A stretch of 22,634 nt of DNA from Verrucomicrobiota bacterium (GTDB taxonomy: Bacteria; Verrucomicrobiota; Verrucomicrobiae; Chthoniobacterales; UBA10450): contig QHOZ01000024.1 of assembly GCA_003219495.1 (NCBI GenBank), positions 1,789 to 24,422 on the forward strand. The letters run 5' to 3'. The notes below the pieces were generated by a model, which had not been told where the DNA came from, ran no database searches, and saw nothing but the letters and a program-made list of their open reading frames with translations. The position numbers were made by a program, and so were the translations under genes. This document shows, one piece after another, positions 16,794 to 22,634 of this stretch. Position 1 is the first letter of the stretch, and the number at the start of each line of letters is the position of its first letter.

Positions 16794-17450
16794 ATGTTCA
16801 GATTGATTCTCCCGAGCTTCATTATTGCCGCGGCTGCTTTCGCTCAGAACGCAACGCCGGGTGATGCCGTCCGGCCAATCGCGGTTCCCGGTCCTTCCAA
16901 TTCCGCGATCTCATCTGCGCCAAATAATTCTTTGAGCGCACCGAGCGGCTACACCTTGCGAGCGAACGATCAGGTCGCGGTGGAAGTTTTCGGTGAAGAG
17001 GATTTGCGAACAAACACCCGTCTCAATGGCGAAGGAAATTTGAGTCTCCCTCTTCTCGGTTCCGTGCATCTCGCGGGACTCACACTCGGGCAAGCAACCA
17101 ACCGCATCACGGAACTTTACGGACGCGATTATCTCGTGAATCCAAGAGTGAATGTGACACTCGTCGGTTACGCGAAACGCCGTTTCACAATTCTCGGACA
17201 GGTTAACCGGCCCGGGAGTTACGAAATGCCAGAAGGCAGTCCGGACGGAGTCGATCTTCTGGAAGCGATCGCGATGGCCGGCGGTTACACCCGGATCGCA
17301 GCGCCGGAGCGAATCAGCATTCGCCGACGCGGCGCAAGCGGCGAAGACGAGGTCTTGCGGGTCGATGCAAAGCGGCTGGCCAAGCGAGGCGGCGAAAATT
17401 TCCAGGTGTTGCCTGGGGATACCGTCACGGTGGCGGAAAGTCTCTTCTGA
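16794..17450 (+). CDS. polysaccharide export protein (Wza-type, Poly_export + SLBB)
   Basis: Periplasmic/outer-membrane polysaccharide export component. ATG 16794 gives 218 residues; a GTG two codons earlier is possible. Signal peptide about 1-18 (FRLILPSFIIAAAAFAQ) without a lipobox Cys, unlike classical Wza. The Poly_export domain, about 53-130, carries YTLRANDQVAVEVFGEEDL, the G-LSLPLLGSVHLAGLT block and the NPRVNVTLVGY end. One SLBB domain follows, about 130-200 (FTILGQVNRPGSYEMPEG, LLEAIAMAGGYTRIAAPERI, GDTVTVAESLF). It lacks the long C-terminal helix that makes the Wza outer-membrane pore, so the neighbouring beta-barrel may supply the channel. It is flanked by the barrel and the Wzc-type kinase in one direction. 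Confidence 0.92.
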   Translation: MFRLILPSFIIAAAAFAQNATPGDAVRPIAVPGPSNSAISSAPNNSLSAPSGYTLRANDQVAVEVFGEEDLRTNTRLNGEGNLSLPLLGSVHLAGLTLGQATNRITELYGRDYLVNPRVNVTLVGYAKRRFTILGQVNRPGSYEMPEGSPDGVDLLEAIAMAGGYTRIAAPERISIRRRGASGEDEVLRVDAKRLAKRGGENFQVLPGDTVTVAESLF

Positions 17451-17515
17451 GGAAGGCTCGCTGTTTGCTTTTTGATCCTGCCATCGCGATATAGAATTTC
17501 CGGTTTCTGCCTGCT

Positions 17516-17869
17516 GTGAATCCTCCGCTTCAATCGATTTCGCCATCGCCGTCGCCGACTACCGGGACCGTTCCGATCGGTGGGACACCAGTTAACTTTG
17601 AGGCTTTCGAGCAGAAACGCGGCCTGGACTTCCTCCGGCTCTGGCACGCGGTCGTTGAGAGAATCTGGATCGTTGTGCTCTGCATCGTGGCCGGACTTTT
17701 CCTCGCCATCGGATATCTCGCGCGGACGCCGAAACTTTATCAAGGACACATCGTGCTCGAAGTTGAGTTTCAGGAGCCGAGTCTCGTCGCTTCGGAAGAA
17801 CCTGCGTCGCGAATGCGCTCGATGTTTCTTGCGCATTGCTCGCGCGCGTTGTACGGGCCGAAGGATTAG
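17516..17869 (+). CDS. Wzc-type chain-length/tyrosine kinase, N-terminal fragment
   Basis: Start of the polysaccharide co-polymerase. GTG 17516 opens a Pro/Ser-rich cytoplasmic N-tail, then the Wzz domain start: FLRLWHAVVERIWIVVLCIV with the first transmembrane helix at about residues 50-72, followed by YQGHIVLEVEFQEP, the first periplasmic strand of the Wzz domain. After SRMRSMFLA the frame loses homology and stops at 17869. The rest of the protein continues in another frame from about 17833 (ALLARVVRAEGLADD). The helix that normally lies between, with an LRTIEQ-type sequence, is missing, so bases were lost here rather than a single base changed. The wza-like gene lies 66 bases upstream. Confidence 0.85.
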   Translation: MNPPLQSISPSPSPTTGTVPIGGTPVNFEAFEQKRGLDFLRLWHAVVERIWIVVLCIVAGLFLAIGYLARTPKLYQGHIVLEVEFQEPSLVASEEPASRMRSMFLAHCSRALYGPKD

Positions 17870-19962
17870 CTGATGACGGCGGCAAAGCATTGCTCGGCCG
17901 TTCCGTCACCGCGACGTCGAGCAAATCAAGCAACGCAAAATCGCGCACATCGGGCGGGGCGGCGGACAAAACGGACGAAACCACGAATGCGCCGGCCTTC
18001 ACTCCGTTGGAAGAAGCGCTCGGCGGCGCGATCTCCGGAATGGTGAAGCCCGTGATTCGCCGCGGCACTCGACTCATCGATCTCTACGTTACAAATCGCG
18101 ATCCAGTGATGGCGCAACGACTCTCTGAAGCGGTCGGACGCGAATATATTCGATATTCGATCGCGCAACGCGCGGCCTACAGTCAGAACGCGCTCCGTTA
18201 CTTGTTGGAAGAAGAAGAACGTCTCAAGGCCAAATTGCAGACAAGCGAAGCCGCCGTCGCCGAGTACAAGGAAAAAACGCCGGACGCGCTGCAACTCGGA
18301 GGGGGCGCAGCCGCGACTGGAAGTCAGGCGGGCGCGGGCAGTTCAGGCGGACGAGGTGGCTTGGTGGAAGACAAACTTCAAGAGTTGACGAGCAAATTGA
18401 CCGGGGCAAAAGCCGACCGCATTCGAATTGAAAACGAATTGAAGCAGATCGAAGGCACGGGCGACAACGTGGATGCATTGCTCGCGATTCCAAGCATCAG
18501 TGCCGCCCCAACTGTGGTCGATCGCCGCCGTGAGGTGTCGCAACTCGAAGGGACCGTGGCCACTCTGGCGCAACGCTATAAAGATAAGCATCCAAAGATG
18601 GTTGCTGCACGCGCCGCGCTGAAAGAAGCGAGAGAAAGTCTGCGTCGTGCCGTTCTTGATCAGCCGAACGTCCTCCAAAATATGCTCGAGCAAGCGAAAG
18701 CGACCGAGAGCAGTGGGCAAACTGCGGTCCAGGAACAGGAAAAAGCTGCGCTTGCCCTGAACAAGGCAGCGATTGGTTATCAGCAACTCGCGCGGCAGGC
18801 CGAAACTGATCGGGCGCTTTATGAAAGCGTTTTGCGTCAAATCAAACAAACTGATGTCTCGAAGGATGTAAAAATGACGGCCATCAGTGTGGTCGAGCAC
18901 TCGCCGCTTCCCGGCGCGCCGGTTAGTCCGAGCACGAGCAAGACACTCGTTCTCGGTCTGCTCGGCGGACTCGCGGCCGGACTTGCTTTCATATTTGGCG
19001 CCGACGCAATCGATCGCTCGGTTAAAACGGTTGATCAGGCGGAAACGACTTTCGGTCTTCCCGTTTTGGCGGCAGTTCCCGAAACAAAGGACGAGGCAGC
19101 AACTCAAAAGCATTCAAAACGAAAATCGGACGGCACCGCAACTTATCGGGTCATCGCCGAAACACCCGAAGGGCCGGCTGCCGAAGCATTTCGGAATTTG
19201 CGAGCAGCGCTTTCGCTTCTCGGACCAGAGAGTGAACGAAAAATCTCGCTCTTTACCAGCGCGGTGCCGAGCGAAGGCAAAAGTTTCACCAGCACCAATT
19301 ACGCGGTGTCGCTTGCGCAACAGGGTTACCGAGTACTCTTGATCGATGGCGATCTTCGCCGGCCGAGTCTTCACAAGGTCTTTCAGCTCTCGGCAAAATG
19401 GAATACGCATGCAGCCTATGCCGAGCATCCCGGTTTCGTGGATTGTCTCATCGGCAGTGCAAAACTTCAGACGGCGGCCCGCCCAATTTCGGCCGAAGAA
19501 ATCGATGTCGTCGGAGAAGCGATCGCGATGCGCGGCAAACTTCACACCGCCACCGGCGGCCAATTGTTTATTTTAGCGGGCGGCCATCGCGCTCCCAACC
19601 CCGCGGAAATTTTGAGCGGACCGGCGTTTCACAAAACAATGACCGAAGCGGCTAAGCTTTTCGATCGCGTGGTGGTCGACAGCGCGCCCGTGCTGGCGGT
19701 CAGCGACACGCTTTTGATGGCGCCGTTCGTGCAAACCGTTTGCATGATCATTCGCGCGCGGAAAACGCCGCGCCCTGCGGTGCAACGGGCGTTATCTTTG
19801 ATCGCGGCCGCGGGAACGCGTCCGGCCGGTTTGGTTTTGAATCGTCTGCCGCAGAGTCGCGGCTACGGGTATTATTATTACTACGCCTCGCCCGGTTACG
19901 GAAAAGGCGAAGGATCCTACTCGAGCAGCTACGGCGAATCAGAAGCTCAACCTAGTAGCTGA
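17836..19962 (+). CDS. Wzc-type exopolysaccharide tyrosine autokinase, main fragment
   Basis: Inner-membrane co-polymerase and BY-kinase that sets chain length and drives export by cycling phosphorylation. The TTG at 17836 is only the first start-like codon after a frameshift; the true N-terminus is at 17516. The periplasmic part is a long coiled coil (about residues 100-350) with a Gly-rich insert (GGGAAATGSQAGAGSSGGRG). The second membrane helix LVLGLLGGLAAGLAFIFGAD follows the PGAPVSPSTSK Wzz motif. Kinase: Walker A AVPSEGKS (476-483), Walker A' IDGDLRRPS (503-511), Walker B VVVD (612-615). The tail has a Tyr cluster, Tyr677, 679-683 and 688 plus later ones, the autophosphorylation sites. 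The insert between A' and B (about 515-580) is longer than usual. Its stop is four bases from that of the convergent polymerase gene. Confidence 0.92.
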   Translation: MLARVVRAEGLADDGGKALLGRSVTATSSKSSNAKSRTSGGAADKTDETTNAPAFTPLEEALGGAISGMVKPVIRRGTRLIDLYVTNRDPVMAQRLSEAVGREYIRYSIAQRAAYSQNALRYLLEEEERLKAKLQTSEAAVAEYKEKTPDALQLGGGAAATGSQAGAGSSGGRGGLVEDKLQELTSKLTGAKADRIRIENELKQIEGTGDNVDALLAIPSISAAPTVVDRRREVSQLEGTVATLAQRYKDKHPKMVAARAALKEARESLRRAVLDQPNVLQNMLEQAKATESSGQTAVQEQEKAALALNKAAIGYQQLARQAETDRALYESVLRQIKQTDVSKDVKMTAISVVEHSPLPGAPVSPSTSKTLVLGLLGGLAAGLAFIFGADAIDRSVKTVDQAETTFGLPVLAAVPETKDEAATQKHSKRKSDGTATYRVIAETPEGPAAEAFRNLRAALSLLGPESERKISLFTSAVPSEGKSFTSTNYAVSLAQQGYRVLLIDGDLRRPSLHKVFQLSAKWNTHAAYAEHPGFVDCLIGSAKLQTAARPISAEEIDVVGEAIAMRGKLHTATGGQLFILAGGHRAPNPAEILSGPAFHKTMTEAAKLFDRVVVDSAPVLAVSDTLLMAPFVQTVCMIIRARKTPRPAVQRALSLIAAAGTRPAGLVLNRLPQSRGYGYYYYYASPGYGKGEGSYSSSYGESEAQPSS

Positions 19963-19966
19963 TAAC

Positions 19967-21382
19967 TTAGCTCGCGTTATTCCAACGCAAGCTGCTCCAA
20001 CACAAGCCAAGACAGGTCGCAACGTAGAGTTGGATCGACATGATTTGGAGTGGGAAATCGACCAGCGCATGAATTGCGACACCGCTGAGCGCGATCATCG
20101 CCATCGGTAAAATCAATCGCCGCCGCCCGCTCCACTCGCCTTTCAGACCTCGGACCTCGGCCTTCGGGCCCTTGCGATATTTGTTTTGCTTTCGTAGCGC
20201 AAACACCGCGGCAATTACACCACCGAAGAAAAGTGCGGCCCAACAAAAACTGCCGACCCACCCCCACTCCATCACCGTTTCCAAATAATCCTGATGCAGG
20301 AATCGCCACTGTCCCGTCACCGGCTTGCTTTCGCTTTTGTTGTAACTCGGAAAAATGACACGAAAAGTTCCCGGTCCGAATCCCATCAATCCCGCATCAG
20401 GTAACGTGCGCAGAGCGACACCTGATGCCGACCAGCGCGCGTCTACCGAAATTTGTTCGCCTATTTTTTTCCAACGTTGAACTGGTTGGTCGAGGTGTGT
20501 TGTTGCGGCAATCGCGCCAATCACTAACAAAATCGCCGCCGCTCCGCCCAGCGCGACGTTTCGCTCCGATCGTGAGAAACGACGCGCGATCTTCGGTCCG
20601 AGCTGCCACATCAGTGCGATGAAAATCAAAATCCCGATTAGTTGCGCCATTTTCGAAGTATTGGCAGCGATGGCCGCGACATTTACCAGGAACATGGTTA
20701 GCCACGTTGCCCGCAACAAAGGCTTCGTCTCCGTTCCAAACGCTCGCAACGCGAGCCCGGCCGTAAACGGCAACACCAAATTCAGAAATGCGCCGGCGTT
20801 CGCGTGATAGTAGTAGCTGGCGAAAAACGTACTCGACGAGAGGCCCATGATCGGCGTTTGCCAGAACAACGCTTTGGCGCCACTCGCCTTCTCCAAAAGT
20901 CCAAAAAGCGCAATGGATCCGCCCGCGAGAGCGATCGCGCCCCAGAGTTGCAGGAGATATTTCCCTTCGCGCGCAAGATCGACAACGAACAAGATCGACA
21001 ACAACAACAGCGCCGCACGAATCATCCAAGCCGCGCTGATCGCGTAATCCACCGAGCCCGGCGCTCGTGGCAGAAGACGATCCAGTCTCATGAAAGTGGC
21101 GAACTCCGCATCGTAGACTGAGCGCGCATTGAAGGTCATCCACGCACCGATAATCAACAACGCCACGACGATCCATATCAACGCCGGCGGAAATTTCGGC
21201 GCGCGCCGATTGATGATTAAATCAGCGATCCAGAGAATCAGCACCGCCGCGAGCAACCAATCGATGACAACAATGCTTATTGAAGTTGTTCCGCCGTAAA
21301 ACCAGGGAGCTACAGCAAGGGTAAGGAAAAATGAATAGCGTGCTGTAACGCGAAGAAAGCTAGAGCTCACGGCCGCCACCAA
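19967..21382 (-). CDS. O-antigen ligase/Wzy-like polysaccharide polymerase
   Basis: Polytopic inner-membrane protein of the WaaL/Wzy family that polymerises or ligates undecaprenyl-linked glycan at the periplasmic face. About 471 residues, with about a dozen hydrophobic helices. Family features: FASYYYHANAGAFLNLVLPF, the ANTSKMAQLIGILIF helix, and the large periplasmic loop with GFGPGTFRVIFPSY and FLHQDYLETVMEWGWVG, where the loop Arg/His residues are usually essential. The start is uncertain: TTG 21382, GTG 21379 or GTG 21370. A polar stretch near residues 410-430 (KYRKGPKAEVRGLKGEWSGR) is encoded by a tandem-heptamer tract and looks like an inserted repeat. It is followed convergently by the kinase gene and preceded on the same strand by the glycosyl-phosphate transferase. 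Confidence 0.88.
   Translation of the reverse strand: MVAAVSSSFLRVTARYSFFLTLAVAPWFYGGTTSISIVVIDWLLAAVLILWIADLIINRRAPKFPPALIWIVVALLIIGAWMTFNARSVYDAEFATFMRLDRLLPRAPGSVDYAISAAWMIRAALLLLSILFVVDLAREGKYLLQLWGAIALAGGSIALFGLLEKASGAKALFWQTPIMGLSSSTFFASYYYHANAGAFLNLVLPFTAGLALRAFGTETKPLLRATWLTMFLVNVAAIAANTSKMAQLIGILIFIALMWQLGPKIARRFSRSERNVALGGAAAILLVIGAIAATTHLDQPVQRWKKIGEQISVDARWSASGVALRTLPDAGLMGFGPGTFRVIFPSYNKSESKPVTGQWRFLHQDYLETVMEWGWVGSFCWAALFFGGVIAAVFALRKQNKYRKGPKAEVRGLKGEWSGRRRLILPMAMIALSGVAIHALVDFPLQIMSIQLYVATCLGLCWSSLRWNNAS
20147..20160. repeat. tandem heptamer ACCTCGG x2 inside the polymerase gene
   Basis: Two adjacent copies of ACCTCGG (CCGAGGT on the coding strand) with degenerate flanks encode the polar AEVRGLKGE stretch. 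The wording resembles the 'gaggtctgaggtccgag' intergenic tracts that give RGPRSEVR-type sequences in Verrucomicrobiota proteins; that comparison is from memory. Confidence 0.45.
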
Positions 21383-21407
21383 GCCTAAGGGGAAAGCGAA
21401 AAGGCTA

Positions 21408-21429
21408 AAGTAGAAAACGCCCTCTACTT
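21408..21429. other. hairpin between the transferase and polymerase genes
   Basis: AAGTAGA (21408-21414) and TCTACTT (21423-21429) form a 7-bp stem with an 8-base loop in the short gap downstream of the glycosyl-phosphate transferase. It is AT-rich, so at most a weak terminator or processing site. Confidence 0.3.
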
Positions 21430-21430
21430 C

Positions 21431-22150
21431 TTAATTTTTACTTCGCCCTATCGTCCCTGGCCGAAAAGCATCGTATGCACCGTCTTCAACGCAATCATTG
21501 CATCGAGCTTCAAGGAATAATGTCGAATGTAAGCCGGTGATCCCCGGCTTCACCAAATGCCGGAAATGATAGAACGGAATTTTCTTTTCGTAGCGTTCCA
21601 CGCACTTCTCCCACTCCGCGCGCGGACCAATCAAACTCATATCGCCCTTGAGCACGTTCCAAAGCTGAGGCAACTCATCGAGCCGGAGTTTGCGAAGCCA
21701 ACGACCAACGCCGGTGATGCGAGGATCGTTCTCGCGCGTGTAGATGTCTTCGTCCGTCACTTCCTCTGTCACGGACATCGTGCGGAATTTGTAAGCAACG
21801 AAACGTTGTCCTTCACGGCCGACGCGCAATTGACCAAAAATTGCGGGGCGACCACTCGTTAGCCAGATGGCTAAAGTGATAAGAACAAATAACGGGGAAC
21901 TGAGAAGCAGCAGGGCGCCGGCAGCAATGACGTCGAACAGGCGTTTCAAGTAATGATAGGGCGAGATTCGCGCGAGCTGGAACCCCATTTGGAGCGGCCA
22001 GAATGGATCGATCGTGTGCATCGGCACGTGCCGCCAATGCGCTTCGTAGAACGATTCTAGCGTGTAGACACGTGTGCGCTGAAATTGCGTCCGCACCAGT
22101 CGCTCGATTAAATCGCGGCCGAGACGCTCCACGCTCTCCGCGAGAATCAC
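21431..22150 (-). CDS. undecaprenyl-phosphate glycosyl-1-phosphate transferase (WcaJ/PglC-type), catalytic fragment, damaged at both ends
   Basis: Membrane enzyme that starts exopolysaccharide repeat-unit assembly by moving a sugar phosphate to undecaprenyl phosphate. This fragment holds the catalytic bacterial sugar transferase domain: the YHYLKRLFDVIAAGALLLLS membrane helix with the Lys-Arg-Leu-Phe-Asp entry, VGREGQRFVAYKFRTM, NDPRITGVGRWLRKLRLDELPQL, DMSLIGPRAE, and HLVKPGITG. At about 21545 the reading frame breaks. In the other frame the sequence continues YIRHYSLKLDAMIALKTVHTMLFGQGR, the normal C-terminus, with its stop at 21448-21450. The block between them, about 24 residues that usually contain WAQVNYPYG, is missing. 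The N-terminal half is in a different frame upstream (22147-22634), separated by another loss at about 22215. Confidence 0.88.
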   Translation of the reverse strand: MILAESVERLGRDLIERLVRTQFQRTRVYTLESFYEAHWRHVPMHTIDPFWPLQMGFQLARISPYHYLKRLFDVIAAGALLLLSSPLFVLITLAIWLTSGRPAIFGQLRVGREGQRFVAYKFRTMSVTEEVTDEDIYTRENDPRITGVGRWLRKLRLDELPQLWNVLKGDMSLIGPRAEWEKCVERYEKKIPFYHFRHLVKPGITGLHSTLFLEARCNDCVEDGAYDAFRPGTIGRSKN

Positions 22151-22634
22151 ACCGCTGTAGCGCGGGTCGAGATTAGCCAGCTTTGCCGCAACCCCACCTT
22201 CGACCCAATCCGTGAAAGATCGTCATCCACAAACTCAAGCTGCTGCTGACTCGGAGAATGTTTGTCGGCCTCGTAAAAATGCTTCGCCAATTCCCCGCTG
22301 CCGATCACCAGAAAGGTTCGTTGCGCAGACCTCGCAACAATTTTCTGACGAAAAATCCGGCGATAAAGGAGCGAAGTCGGCGTGAAGAGGAAGAAACTCA
22401 GCAAGAGCACTGCGCGGCTCGGCTTCATGTCGCCTTGATACGCAGCCGCGGAATAAATAAGCAGCGAACTGATCACCGCGGCGGCGGCGATGGCCAGGAT
22501 GTGCTCGGCGGTGTAGGTGAGTCCGCGTGTCTCGGTGTTGCGACTGTAACCGCCTACAATATAAAGCGCCTGCAACAGCACTACGAGACTGATGCAATCG
22601 ACCAGAACAAACTCAAACGGACCAACGAAGAACG
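22147..22634 (-). CDS. same glycosyl-1-phosphate transferase, N-terminal fragment (5' partial at window edge)
   Basis: N-terminal membrane and CoA-binding-like half of the WcaJ-type transferase. The frame is open to the window end (FFVGPFEFVLVDCISLVVLL), so the true start is outside. It shows several transmembrane helices (HILAIAAAAVISSLLIYSAA, AVLLLSFFLFTPTSLLYRRI), then a nucleotide-binding-like RTFLVIGSGELAKHFYE strand-turn. After QQQLEFVDDD the frame fails and stops at 22147-22149. A shifted frame resumes as SFTDWVEGGVAAKLANLDPRY and joins the catalytic fragment at SGVILAESVERL. About 15-20 residues of the usual linker between the DDD and SF segments seem to be missing, with a net frameshift. 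Confidence 0.83.
   Translation of the reverse strand, partial: FFVGPFEFVLVDCISLVVLLQALYIVGGYSRNTETRGLTYTAEHILAIAAAAVISSLLIYSAAAYQGDMKPSRAVLLLSFFLFTPTSLLYRRIFRQKIVARSAQRTFLVIGSGELAKHFYEADKHSPSQQQLEFVDDDLSRIGSKVGLRQSWLISTRATAV

Noticed and set aside
19963..19966. Bidirectional terminator between the kinase and polymerase genes
   Set aside because: The stops are four bases apart and no stable GC stem with a T-tract is seen there.

Overview
The window looks like a chromosomal stretch from a moderately GC-rich Gram-negative bacterium, most likely a soil-type member of the Verrucomicrobiota (Chthoniobacterales-like). This is inferred from the protein style: Pro/Thr-stalked secreted proteins, an Ala/Pro-tailed S16, and an outer-membrane export locus with FecR, beta-barrel, Wza and Wzc components. 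No 16S gene is present to prove it.

Region by region. (1) 1-2419, plus strand: a tightly packed three-gene operon with a RibD-C-type reductase (5' end outside the window), a START/SRPBCC cyclase-like protein and a divergent FabF-type ketosynthase. (2) 6455-2416, minus strand: a polysaccharide deacetylase followed by the translation/secretion block ffh-rpsP-khpA-trmD, with no rimM between khpA and trmD. (3) 6601-8742: a lipoprotein N-acetylmuramoyl-L-alanine amidase, a convergent MFS carrier and a small Cys-rich protein. (4) 8866-12481: B12-dependent methionine synthase encoded as two ATGA-coupled genes, a homocysteine module and a pterin/B12/AdoMet module. (5) 12503-15335: tRNA-Pro(UGG), tRNA-Glu(CUC) and four small exported proteins, including a Pro/Thr stalk protein and a FecR-like lipoprotein. 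(6) 15372-22634: an exopolysaccharide export/synthesis locus with an outer-membrane beta-barrel, Wza, a Wzc-type tyrosine autokinase, and on the minus strand an O-antigen-ligase/Wzy-like polymerase and a WcaJ-type polyprenyl glycosylphosphotransferase.

The most striking feature is that several otherwise conserved genes between about 7.8 and 22.2 kb lack short internal segments or are interrupted. They are the MFS carrier (in frame), both methionine synthase genes (one out of frame, one in frame), the beta-barrel (one in-frame TAG), Wzc (out of frame) and the sugar transferase (two out-of-frame losses). Flanking sequence stays recognisable on both sides of each junction, and some missing blocks are the most conserved parts of their families. 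The simplest inference is collapsed or misjoined metagenome assembly at conserved k-mers; real decay is the alternative. None of this changes what the genes are, but lengths and frames here should not be trusted without read mapping.

No CRISPR array, transposase, integrase or phage gene was seen, and no gene-free stretch exceeds 150 bases. I did not find a convincing new defence or mobile system. The best leads for novelty are the ketosynthase/cyclase/reductase operon, the Cys-rich small protein and the set of exported proteins next to the export locus.
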